Part shown: positions 33,534 through 45,043 of the stretch, in pieces | How positions within the stretch are numbered: position 1 is the first letter of the stretch | Layout of the letters: each line of letters opens with the position of its first letter | From: Laetiporus sulphureus 93-53 | Taxonomy: Eukaryota > Basidiomycota > Agaricomycetes > Polyporales > Laetiporaceae | Direction: 5' to 3' | Length of the DNA: 64,000 nt | Assembly (NCBI RefSeq): GCF_001632365.1 | Contig: NW_024468522.1 | Coordinates: 507,489-571,488, forward strand | Notes under the pieces: model-generated | The model's input: only the letters and a program-made list of their open reading frames with translations | Databases searched by the model: none | What the model was told of the DNA's origin: nothing | Made by a program: the position numbers and the translations under genes

Positions 33534-36500
33534 TCAAACGCCGATGTGAATGAATGGCACCCAATTGAGTAGAGGCTTGCCCTGCTTATGCAGGTTTGTC
33601 GTTGCAACGTGCAAAGCGTATGCTGCCTCTGTCGCGTCAGGCTGTTGATCCTTGAACAGATGTGCATATACATCGTCTGCCACCTGAGGGGCATCACTGT
33701 CCATGATAGACCACATCGTCCCGATGACGCCGCGATAACCAGCGAATAGCATCCCGGCCGCAAGATGGATCGCCTCATCCTTTAGCTCTTCCGTCCCCAT
33801 GGCTGTCTGGCATGCGGAAAGAAATGCGAGTTCCGCGTGGGGAAGGGATAACGACATCATCTCCGACATCGTCAGCCGTGAGCTGCCAGCAAGTAGCAGT
33901 GCACTTTCCGTCGGATTCCGCATGTCCTGGACACCATGGCAAGCGAAGTGAACCCAATTAGATTCTGTCATCGCATTCATGACCTCCTCGACAGTAGCAG
34001 CATCTTCCTCGAGTCGTACGGAAGCGAAGTCTTCTATACGCTTGCTGATGATATCCAGTTCATGTCGCGTCCCCAGAATAGGACATTGTCCGTGGGCAAA
34101 TGGTTGTGCAACTGTGAGGATCTTGGGCCGACGTGGAACATTTCTGTGGTGGCCGTTGATCAGGGTGGTAAGCGTAGGTGTGTACGACGACAGGACATAG
34201 TCGTGTAGTTTCGGTGCTGGTTCAGCTGTGCCGTAGATGCCCGCCGCATGGATTGGAAGAAGTGCCAATGGGCCAGTAGGGCACCACCATATGCGGGAAA
34301 GTTTGTGGGGCTCGCCTGCTGAAGGAGACTGATACAGCAAACTCAATGCTTCCATGTGTTGAACACAAAAGGGCAACGTACCGAGATAGCTAGGCTGTCT
34401 AGGACCGGTTTAACAACACGGTGCCAAAGCTCAGATAGAATATGTTCGAGGACTGTCTCAGGTCCTTGCAATGGTCGATCGACCAACGTTAACTTCGCTA
34501 AACGATCGGTATGCGATGCAATATCGCGCGCATTAACCCTGGAAAAGGAATCGAGGGATGGAGGCCACGTTGAAGCGAGGCCACATTCAGCTTCTTTTGA
34601 CGGTACGGATTTCGCCTCCCTATTTGAATTCGAAATGATGTCGCGACCGCTAGCAGCAATGCAGGTTCTCAGTGAGTTGTACAACTCCTGAGCATGCTGA
34701 TACGAGAATCCGGTCAAAGGAACGTGAATGGGCTCATTTACGTCCTGAATTAAGATCAATGCGTCACAACGGAGACCACTGACGTTGATCATGACCACAG
34801 GGCCGTCGTTTGCAGCTGAGAGTAACTGCGAGAAAGTCTTTGGTAACAGAAATTGCTTGAAGCCTTCCAACGTCCTGATCCTCTGCAGGAGGTCTTCTCT
34901 CTCGCAAGCTAGATCATGGGTGGACCTTCCGGTCGATCTGAGGGAGCTATCGGCAACATCTATGACACTCCGGTGAATGCGCATGATCTCCAACTCCTTG
35001 GATAAGCGCTGTAATTCCACTGCCAGGTCAGGATGCGCCTTATGCAAGTCATCTAGTGGAGTGCGAAGTTGGAGCATCTGACCCCATACGATCGAACGGC
35101 CTTGCTCTAGCCACTCAACAGCTAATTCGAGCTGGCCGAATTGTATGGCCGATGCAGCAGCCTCTGAGATTATGAGTCCTGCATTCTTCACGCGACGCTG
35201 GCTATCCTTCACGGACAACCCAAGCCAGGCAATTTGGGGTAAAAGCTCGATTGCAAGGGAGTACGGCTCCAACGACTGAGAGTTCTTCAATAGACGAGTG
35301 CACATTGCCCATGAGTTGCAGGCGATGAATCTGTGGTAGACGGTTGCTGAGCTCGACCGGGCAACCATGGAATAATACAGCATAGCCTTTAATAGGTCCT
35401 CCGCTGTCTCGAATCTCTGAGAGCGCTCGAGGAGCGCATCCGTCAAAATGTGCGACTGTAGTGCTTGATGCGGGTGGCCATCCGGGGTCTGCATTAGAGC
35501 TCTCTCGAGAAGCACAGTCGCTCGATCCATATCACTGCGGTCCTGAAGTGACTCATAGCGTATGATGTGCGCAATAGCGAGACCTCCCAGGTGCTGGTAC
35601 ATGTCGGGATCATTCTCTGCCATATTGTCGATACCTTTCTGGTATAGGGAGATGGACCTCTCGATGTCCCCTCCCTCGTCGCACTTGGAACTCGTATTGC
35701 TTTGCCAGTAACTTCGCCAGTTCAGTGCCTGGGCAAGTAGACCATGCACGTAGTGATCGAACTGTTGTCCACTCGGAATGAGGTGCAGAACTTTGTCCAG
35801 CATCTTTATAGCTCTGTTGATATCAGACATATCATGGCTGCGTTGGAAATGGTATAGGTACGCCTTGCCAAGGTTGATTTGGATGTCACGCCAGCAGATG
35901 TGATTACTGGTGAGAGATCCTGCCAAATCCTCGAGGACCCGAATAGATTCATCGAGGTCGCCGGCATCACCGATCCAACGATGACGCACCCAAAGCGCAT
36001 GACCATAGTCAATCATGAAGTGTGGGTATGCCGAATTATCGTGCGCAGTAAGTTGGATGGCAGCCGATAACATGTTGATTGCTTGATGTAGAATACCGAG
36101 GTCGCCACCAGTGCATTCAAAGGCTCGCATTAACGAGACGCCGAGAACATGCAATAACGGAGCATTTTCGGCGGAGCGATGTGTGAAGCGTTGGGTAGCT
36201 TGATGCACCATAACGGCAACCTTTTGAAGCAGGGGTATGCGCCTCCATTTCGAGAGGTCGGCGAGACATATGCAGTAGCTGGCGAGGCGTGCAGGCCTAC
36301 GCACGTCACCCTGTGGAGTGAACTGCAAGCAACGCTCCCATATCTGGGCGGCTCTCTCTAGATCCGCAGGATCGTTGGAACGTTTCTTGTAACGCGTGCC
36401 TAGCGTTTGCGCAAGACACTGCATAAGTTTCGGGTTCTCGGAATCGAGCCGGACAGCATCCGCGAGCACCGAGCATGCCGAGTCGATGTCATCGCCATGG

Positions 36501-37600
36501 TCGCGCTCGAGAAGCAGGTGCGCAAGGTCGTGTAGGTGTTTAGGTTTACCAGGGTCGATATCTGGACAGCGCTTTATGGCGTACGCGAAGATTTGGATGG
36601 CACTGTCGAGATCGGCGGGATCACGACAAAGGGTGTAGGCACTGGAGAATGCATTGCCCATAGCAATTATGGTTTGTACTGTGGCTCCACTTGCATTGAT
36701 AGCTTGCAGGAATTGAAGGCCTTTGTACGACATTGACAACAAGTCCCGAACAAGCACTTTTTCTTGTCGTATTCTGTGGCAAACAAACTGCAGGCATCCA
36801 ACGATTCCAAGTTCGCCGAGAGCAATCACTGGCCGAGAATTGTATATTGAAAAGGTATTTGCAAACAGGGGTGATGAGGCCTCGTACCTAGACTTTGTCC
36901 ATTAGTGATTCAGAAGGCTCTGACGAGGGTCGAGTGACGAAAAGACCCTGACGTTGACGCAATAAAATCCACTTGATAGGATGGCAGCTCCCCAAGCACG
37001 TCCGTGATGTCATAAGATGTCACCGGGTCTGTTGAAGTGAAGTTAACATCAGTGGAATGCGGATTGTGTGTGGTCTATACCTGACGTCGTCTCCTCGGTA
37101 AGGCGAGTGCAAATGTGTACGACGTTGTGTGATATAGAACTCATCCGCTCAGCTGCTAACTGTCCATTCTCTCGAAAGACCTGAAGGAGGAATGATGGGA
37201 CACCTGAGGGGCTGTGGGTAGGAAATGAGCCTCTGGCATTATCAGACATGTCTCTGCTACGCACACGTCAATGCTGTCACTGAACCTCCAGAGACGTGCT
37301 TCTCCCAGTTCCTTCTCAACTGCTTTTGTCTGCCCAATGAGGATATCGTTAGCTACGATCCGGATGGACAGCCGGACATTATCAAGGACCGCGGGATTTT
37401 CGTTCAACAATGGCTTGATGACGAACTCTGAGTCAACGAATGAGTATAGCATGTCGCGTGAGATCGGCACGTCGTACCTTCCAGACGAATCTGGGGTCTG
37501 ACCGGGTACGTCAACGCACATTTTCAGTCAGGATATGCAAAACTTACAACTCTGGATTGACATCCGTCGCCTCGGTATTGATAAGGAGTGGTTTGGCCAT
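33534..37600 (-). pseudogene. TPR-CHAT caspase-like protease (gene B), with in-frame TGA
   Basis: Paralogue of gene A with the same seven-exon plan: 37600-37548, 37497-37478 (20 nt), 37427-37265, 37211-37081, 37028-36888, 36828-34382, 34328-33534. Exons 2, 3, 4 and 7 have exactly the same lengths as in gene A (20, 163, 131, 795). The model gives 1250 codons, but codon 162 is TGA (36910-36912), where gene A has Lys in RALKITNG; an Arg CGA codon mutated by C to T is the simplest origin. The rest is clean, with C2-like N-terminus, TPR-like repeats and a CHAT domain retaining VHFACHG and FLSACQTA. Either this is a recently broken gene, or translation starts downstream, or the base is an assembly error. 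No alternative splice that skips only the stop is obvious. Confidence 0.8.
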
Positions 37601-38304
37601 CAGACCGCGAGCCTATAGAGGAATGCGTGAAGGAAACTTGAAGGCGGCGATTCCAAAGACACTGATCAAAGACCTGCTGGCGACTCTGCAAAGACGGCGA
37701 ACGGTTCCGTGTAGCGACGCTGAGAGTGTAAGAAACGGCCGAGCTGAAGTCGGCATAAAGAGCTATATGGGAGCCAGGACGGAAATAGTGCCCAACGCTC
37801 GTGAAACAGGCGACTTTAAGAGACGATTTGGATAAGATATTTCTAGGTCCTGACGATGTCTTCTCGGCGATGTAGCGAGTGCTTCTTGCCTGTGTTTGGA
37901 CGAGTCATAGTTGGAAACAATAATCTGTCCGCACAGGCTATGCAGCACAGCTACGAGCGCTGATCAAAAACGTGTTCGAGATGTGGGTCACTTTGGCGAC
38001 GCTGCCTCGAGCCGAAACGTTCACTGCACGTCAACCCATCACATTGCATCCACTGACGTGGTCCGGGACCTTGAAGACGACTCGAAGATTTGAGTTACCG
38101 CGCGCTCAGTCACGCGAAGCTCTTGTGCGAGCCTCAGCAACATCTGAGTAGTGATTGTGTATCGATTTGAGAATCAGCTATACTAGAAGTCAGCTCTTCC
38201 TTTACGTAATTGACTATTCTGACACGCAGGTGCGATTATAACCTGCGCGACGCGATATCGACAAGGACGTTGAAGAGGCGAGTGGCAGCTGAGTATCACC
38301 TCAA
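37601..38304. other. Intergenic upstream of CHAT gene B
   Basis: Presumed promoter of gene B, ending at the CTCAA target duplication of element III. No other feature is supported. Confidence 0.5.
38300..38304. repeat. Target-site duplication of element III, left
   Basis: CTCAA, identical to 52743-52747. Confidence 0.85.
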
Positions 38305-38773
38305 TGTTATGGATCTAAAGAACCCGCGCACTCCACTCTCGCCTGACCCGCCAGGGTCCTTTGGCTCAAGTAGAAGGGGTGATGATCTAACTCGAAACTG
38401 GGGGGTAGGCCCCAGCTCAAACTAGTATATATCTTAGTGGGGTAGGACCCCTGGTACTGGGGGTAAGCCCAGCGGTACCCTAATACACAAGATTAGGCCA
38501 TAGTGGTGTGCTATGGCATGCTATGATGTAGCTAAGTCCAGACGAGTCTGTAGGAGCCTCGATGCTTCTACATGGTCTAGGTCTATGATGTCATCGTGAC
38601 ATAGGGTCACGTGACTTGTGAATGTCCGAGGGATGTCCAAATGTCCCTTGGTGGTGTGGGTATCCTATGATAGCCACGTGTTGAGTCCATATATGGTAAG
38701 GATATATGGTGAAGTGGTCCAGGCGTCCTATCCTTGGAGCGCCTAGAAGGTGGTTATGACGATGATCGTAACA
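38305..38773 (-). repeat. LTR of element III (3' LTR in element orientation)
   Basis: 469 bp, TGTTATGG...CGTAACA. About 23 differences from the other copy, some 20 of them transitions (hand alignment). Contains CACGTG at 38608-38613 and 38675-38680. Confidence 0.9.
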
Positions 38774-41700
38774 GAATCCCCATCCTACGTCAAAGTGTCC
38801 TCACAAGGCCCTTTGGTTATGGGTTCCACTGGTATATTCCCTGCCTTGACGCTCTGCTTCTGGAATACTTCTTTGGCATCAGGAGGATCTTCTCCATCAT
38901 TTGCTGATTCCTTTAGCATTGCTTGGCAGAGATTTATCTATAGTGGTATGGGTGTGGTTCCCAGGGTCCCTTCGCTTGGATGATGGGTATAGACGTGTAA
39001 AGTCCGTGCTTCCAGTAGATTGATCAGGTATTTTGGTATGGATGATCGTTCTACAACACTGGACATCGTCTTTTGTCCTTCAGGGTTCAGTGATCTGTCC
39101 TGGATCAGGTGTCGCTTCCTCCACCACTCCAGGCATCTATGGAAGATTAGTTTTGCCAGTAATGGTCTTTAATATAGGGTATGTGATGTCTCAGATCGCA
39201 CTGTTCCCTTGGACCCTGTATGTCACAGCACATCATAGATCCTGCCAAAAGGCAAGAAAATGGCTGCAAGGTGCTAGCTGCGCTCAGTGACCTGCACAAA
39301 TACCAAAATATGAACCTGCCACAAAGGGTCAGGCCAAAAAGGCATGCAGTGACATGCAGCCTGCAAAAAGGGGCTCAAAGGGCCCTTAGCCTTATATCAC
39401 ACAAAGAGGGGGTGATGGCTTGTAAAGCTGCATGAAATAGATGAATGAAACTGGGGATACCCAGCTTCCTCATAGGTACTTATATACATGTAGGGCAGGG
39501 CCACTGGCACTGTGCTACTGTGAGACCTCAGATACCTACATGTGAACATATTGCCAGAACCAGTAATGGTTCTGGACTTCACTATGACCACTATCTAGAA
39601 ATGGCCATGGTCCATCCAATGGGATAATTGCTGAAAAGTGGTGCCACTATGTGAGTGGCTGAAGTGGTGCCACTTATTGAGTGGCCAATGGGGGTTCCAC
39701 CATAGCGCATATTCTAATGTTGGTGCTACTATTTGACAGCAAATTGGGTGCTTGCTAGCTTGATGGTCCAATGAGCATGGGTAAGCCTATTGTGGGCCAA
39801 AGAGTTTCATTCTGGGCAAGTGACCTGGTGCCACGTGATCAATGCCTGATAACTTCTGGATAGGGCAAGTGGCCAGTGTCACGTGACTGGGTAGCTGAAT
39901 CATGGGCGCTTGGTGGTCATGTGGTAGATACAGTCGTATCCCCAATGTATGTGTATTGTGCTGTTTGTTCAAGTATCCACTTTGTGAGATCAATATGAAG
40001 GTAGGCATCAGAATAACCAATTGTGGTTGCTGAATGATGACTTTAATGGTGCAAAAAGAAAGATGCCACCTAATACTGTGACACTGTAATGAGTATAATC
40101 ACATGAGCTGTGATCCTTGTATTACTGATTTGTTGGTAATGAGTACGACCATCGGTGGGTATCCTTTGCCTGTAATGGTGTTGTAGTGGCTCCTTGAGTC
40201 TGTGATGTCCATTTGTCATGGGTATATTTGTGACTCGTGACCCGTAATGGCCCGGTGTACTTTTCTAGTAGAGATCATGTTGCGCCAGATTGGTATATAT
40301 GTATTAGTCGATTAGGTTTCTCGTCTTGCCTAAACTTGTTTCCCTTGTGACTGGATATAGTAATCTTCCTAATTACATCTTGGCTCTAATTGCCTCAAGC
40401 AGGTATCGAGGGTTCGGGTGATGGGTACTCGTCTTGGCTGTAGACTGTATATAGAGCATCTTCTTAGTCTGACTACACCAAGTAATGGATGTGCATCGCA
40501 GTCCTTCAGCTGCTAGCAGTGCATCTTCTCATTTCGAGGGTATAACCATCATATGATAGGGTATCGGAGTAATCATTATAATATGATAAGGGTATCCTTG
40601 CTTCGGTCCACCATTTGTTATGGGGGTTTATCTATTGCTTTTGTTCAGATTAGGTGATTATCTCACGGTTCCTATAATGGTGCTCAAAGCAGCCAGGTAA
40701 TCAGAGGATGGGTGTCAGTTTACCATATTGGATATCATGAAGTTTCTCTAACTCCGTCATTACCATGGGATCTTGGGTTTTCCTGATATACGTCCGTGGC
40801 TTACTTATCTGGAGTTTGCCCACCTTGAGCTGTACTCAGTACTTTCCCAAATCCTTGATCATGATGTAATGAGCGTGGATCGTAGAATATATTACCCCCA
40901 TCCTATGTGGTGTCTTCCTGATGCCTACTTGCTTTTTCTCTTGGGCTCATCCCTTTCTATAGGGTGGAGGACAGCCGGGTATCTTGGTCCAGCAAGTCCT
41001 AAAGTGGAGAGTGTATTCTACGGGTATCTCCAGATATTGTACTATATAATAGGCTCAGTTCCTATAGTGGCACTCGAAGCTGTCAGATTGCCGAGTGTAT
41101 TGTAGTTGGGTATAGTTGTGACCACTATCTCGGTTTGGTCTTACCTGATTTGGATATCTTATCTGATCAGTGCCTGTGCCAATCTAGTGTGTGGAAAAGG
41201 GTATATCTGAATAATGACTGTTGGTAGTTGGGATTCGGCTTCAGTGATCCTTGAATCTATTGTCTCCTGCAGTTACGATGCTTGTCAGGCAATGCATGCG
41301 CTCGGCATCCTAGGGCCGAGCCTTATAGATACCGGGTATCAACGAGGTCTAGCGTCATTGAGTATGCATCATGATGATGGCGTAAAAAGGTTATTCCCAG
41401 ATATACCTTGGTATTGGTGAGAATACCTATTATTCTAGGGTTGCTACTATGCTTTAGGGTGTAACCCCTATTACCCCCATCCTAGGGTGTGAACATCCTC
41501 ATCACACCTTGCCTGGACTCCTTGGGCTTTCCCTTGGATATATAGTACTAGCCAGGTATCTTAGTCCAGTCATTACCAGGTACGAAGGTCGCAGTTCGTG
41601 GATATCTTCGGGTATGTTATTAGTAAGTTTCCCTTGAGTCTTGGGTCGAGGTTAATATATTTGGGTATCATTGAATAGATAGCCGTGCTTCTGGGTCCAT

Positions 41701-41787
41701 CCTGGATGAACAGAAGTTATCATAATGGAAATGATCACCTTGTCAGCGTCGTGCACTTTGTTCGATGATATTCTCTTTTTCTGTACC
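38774..41787 (-). other. Element III internal region, 3' part (decayed pol)
   Basis: No intact ORF. The minus strand directly before the 3' LTR ends in a coding-like frame with TAG at 38785-38787 and a purine-rich GGATGGGGATTC next to the LTR. Several short minus-strand stretches further up look like broken coding sequence, but I could not assign RT or integrase motifs. Confidence 0.5.
41783..41787. repeat. Target-site duplication of element IV, left
   Basis: GTACC, identical to 50043-50047. Confidence 0.9.
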
Positions 41788-42508
41788 TGTCACAGATTTT
41801 CACCACAAAGTCCACACGTGACTTTTCTCACACCACAGATCACGTGCTTCACTAATATCTCACACCACTCAGCCACAGACGCAACGCGTAGAGATCAGGT
41901 GATAGTCCACATCACATGTTATGGTCCAGACCCGTGGATGATATGGTCGGACCTGTCTATTCCAGGATACAATAGAGGCACCCATTTGGGAACAAAGGGA
42001 ACAAGGACTATTGTTATACATCGGCCTTCCGCTTCCTATTAGTTTAGCCAGAAGCCTAGATAGATACGATGTTCACACCAGAGAACAAAAGGGAAATCAA
42101 GATAGGCACGATGTGCACACGCATTACTGCAGCAACCATCGATCTTCCCACTTATTGTTCTACTTCTGGACATCCTATTGTTTCATGTACGGCCATTTGC
42201 TTATACCCGTAGATAGGTAGCTTAGGTAAGATAGCCCGCTGTACGTGTATATAAGACCAGCCATGTAGGGGACGAAACCTCAGATTGTTTCTCCTCGTCT
42301 ACTACCTGTAGCACTCACTGAGCTCACCAGCTCCTTCATATATCTCTAACCCCTCCCTGCGTCTGCCACATCGACCAGTAAGTCAACAGGCTCTTGCACC
42401 ACATAGGGTTCAGGGGGATACTTTTGGAATCAGGGGGATCAGGGCAGCACGTTCCACGTGACTGCCCCTTTTTATCTCTTTGATCTCTTGTCCGGTGTTA
42501 CCGTGACA
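41788..42508 (+). repeat. 5' LTR of element IV
   Basis: 721 bp. TATA box TATATAAG at 42248-42255, with predicted transcript start near 42280. CACGTG at 41815-41820, 41841-41846 and 42455-42460. Confidence 0.95.
42248..42255 (+). promoter_or_regulatory. TATA box of element IV
   Basis: TATATAAG lies 32 bp upstream of the TCAGATTGTTTCT that pairs with the primer site, placing the transcript 5' end where self-priming requires it. The 3' LTR and element I LTR carry the same box. Confidence 0.7.
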
Positions 42509-42510
42509 TT

Positions 42511-42523
42511 AGAAACAATCTGA
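42511..42523 (+). other. Self-priming primer-binding site of element IV
   Basis: AGAAACAATCTGA, two bases after the 5' LTR, is the exact reverse complement of TCAGATTGTTTCT at 42280-42292 in the LTR, at the predicted 5' end of the transcript. There is no TGG-initial tRNA site here. In Schizosaccharomyces Tf1 and its relatives the folded mRNA 5' end primes minus-strand DNA in this way. Confidence 0.8.
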
Positions 42524-42544
42524 CATTTTCTGCACCCCTGCTTA

Positions 42545-45043
42545 GTGTCTAACACAAGTGGCCGAGTATTTTCAGCGCAAGCAGTTTCAGCCGTAGCGCG
42601 CGGCTTTTTTGACACACATTCCAATCTGATCTCTACCCGGCGTGAGCCTCAGCAAGACTCTGAGCTGCCCAAAGCCTCAAAGTGCAAGGCCACCCTCAGA
42701 ATCGACCTCGACGCCCACTACAAGCATCAGGAAACCAACAAGGAGCATGGAAGGCTCCTCACACTCACGTCACTAGGCGCATCATCCACAGACAGGCAGC
42801 GAGCAGCAGCTAGGGTTGTAGATACCACACACATCATAAAGTGCAGAATCATCTGCAAGCCATGCGATCACACCCCACCGCTCGAACGCTACAAGCCCAG
42901 AAAGGGACGTCTTACCACTGGTAGTCACAAGCCGGCACCGCCCCCAGAGCTTATCACCTCCAACGCCGTTCCCCCCATCATTGTTGCTCCACAGCCAGTG
43001 CGACCCCTTCCCAACTTTGTTAAAGTCAACACACACGCACGACCCATTCGCCCTCTTTCGTCCAAAGTCAGGCCCACCCTCCACATCAAAACACTCAAGA
43101 AGCAGGTCTCTGCTACCCGCTTCAGACTACAACCGATATTAGGAGCGTTCTGGGAGAGAATTGATCAGGACAAATAAAAGAAGGTACAACTCCTCACGTC
43201 GGAGTTAGACAAAGTCTGCGCAGACCTCTACACGGGAACTCGTGAATACACCTTCGTTGACAAACAGGTCATCAACATGTGCTGCCTAGAAATAGGAAGG
43301 ATCAACTTCAAGGAGATAGGGAAGCAGCAGAGGTTAGACGAGATCGTCAGGGAGATTGGGAAAGTCAAGGACAAGCAGTACCTAGGCTTCATCTTCAATT
43401 AGTTTAACTACATCTATATCACAATGGAAGGAGCCGATTGTGCATACGCATCCACGTTTAGGCAAAGAATGGATGACATTCTGCATACAAACATCGAGTC
43501 GGCACACGACGGAAGCACCCCACGCACCTCGCAGCGCAATTCACCAGAACCTGCACTATGACCGCAGGATTCTGCATCGCAAGTTGGAGGACCAGCATCC
43601 CCAACCCCATCACTCTTACCCGCCTATGTTCCCCCCATCTGAGAATTCGATGGACACCAGTTCGAGCATCTAGAAGATGCGCTCAGACAGTCCGCTCCCG
43701 GAGAAGTCCCGGACCACATCCGCGAATGGGTTATTGTCGCAATGAAACTCACGGTCAGTACTGAAGTCGCCAAGATCTACAATGTGCTCGAAAACAAGAT
43801 GTACGAGCACAAGAAAGGCTTCAAGTCACTGATCCAAAACAATAAGAGCGAACACCGACTCAAGGAGGGAATGCTCCAGACGGAGATCGGGAAGCTCAAG
43901 GATAGGATCCTCGCACAAGATGTGCATATGACAGTTTTGAACAACGAGCTCACAGGAACCCAGGTGGCAATGCTCGACATGGGCAAAGAAATGATGGAAA
44001 TCAAGGCAGCTAACGTTAAGCTGCGGCACGAGCTAGCTTCGCTCAAAGCAAGCGGCGTCACTACGATGCAAGGTCAAACATCCGGCACGGTCCAATTGCA
44101 CAAGCCACGCATCAAAATTGCCGAACCTCCACACTACTCGGGCAAAGGAAGTCTGGAGGACTGGCTCCAACAACTCGGTATATGGATGCGGTGGAACGAG
44201 ATCAACGATGATGAACACAAGATTACCATGGCCTTACTGCACTTGGAAGGTGGCGCGTTCACATACATGTCCAAATATGTGACCAGAGCAGCAGCACGGC
44301 AGGCACTTGGCACATGGGAAGACTTCGTCAACATTCTCAAAGTAAACTACAGGACCCTCGATCCGGACAAGGATGCGCAGCAGCATTTGAAGGATATCTG
44401 CAGCAAGACGTATCCCACAATGGTATCCTTCGCAGAACAGTTCCGTCAATGGGCCACTAAGACCAACTTAGGGCACACTGCACTCATCGGTTACATCGCT
44501 GAACACCGAAGCAAGGACGTACACCAGACAATGGTCACACAAGACAGCCTAGAAATTTCTGACCCCATCACATGGCCGGAATACCTCGACCTGTGCCTTC
44601 AACTGGAGTCCAAGTTCCGAGCCGACAAAGCAGGACAACGCGGAACAGTTACAACATCATCATCATTGGCACCACGGGCCCCAAAAGACCCCAATGCAAT
44701 GGTCATGGATCGAGTATCCACCCTTACCAAGGAACAAGAAGGATGGCTGGAGAAGAAGCTGTGTGTACGATGTGGGAAACACCCCTTCGTTTTTAAACAG
44801 CGATGCCCAGACCCCAAGTACAAAGGCAAATTCGAAATGCCGAAGCGGGGCCAAGCAACAAGGACAATTTCTTCAAACACAGCCTCAGACATCTCCGACG
44901 ACAGCAAGGCGAGATATGAAGCAGTCCGTGCCTTCATCGCCAGCTACGACGCGAAGGAAAAGGAAAAGGAGGCAGAACCTGAACCAGCTGTCAAAGCAGC
45001 TAGGATCACGGAGGTAGAAGATGATGAGGATTTTCTTCGGTGA
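42545..45043 (+). pseudogene. Element IV gag (with 5' extension), broken by four stops
   Basis: One phase reads through this whole interval apart from TAA at 43175, TAG at 43400, TGA at 43559 and TGA at 43640. Each could arise from a sense codon (CAA, CAG, CGA, CGA) by one C-to-T change. The best preserved part (43742-45043, 433 codons) has a coiled-coil-like segment, a capsid region (PPHYSGKGSLEDWLQQLGIWM...) and a Cys pair CVRCGKHPF. The upstream ~400 codons are Pro/Lys/Arg-rich and unrecognised. The true start is unclear; there is no ATG at the left end, and 43424 is one candidate. Confidence 0.75.

Noticed and set aside
34343..36829. Apparent 828-residue protein starting at 36829
   Set aside because: Its first codon is GTG at an exon boundary; the paralogue shows upstream exons, and the last residues read into an intron.
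39787..40020. Copia-like GYSDA fragment on the minus strand of element III
   Set aside because: Only a few residues match, and the self-priming LTR design points to a chromovirus, not Copia.
41154..41166. TTATCTGAT GATA-type site in element III
   Set aside because: Inside a decayed retroelement with no gene nearby; treated as chance.
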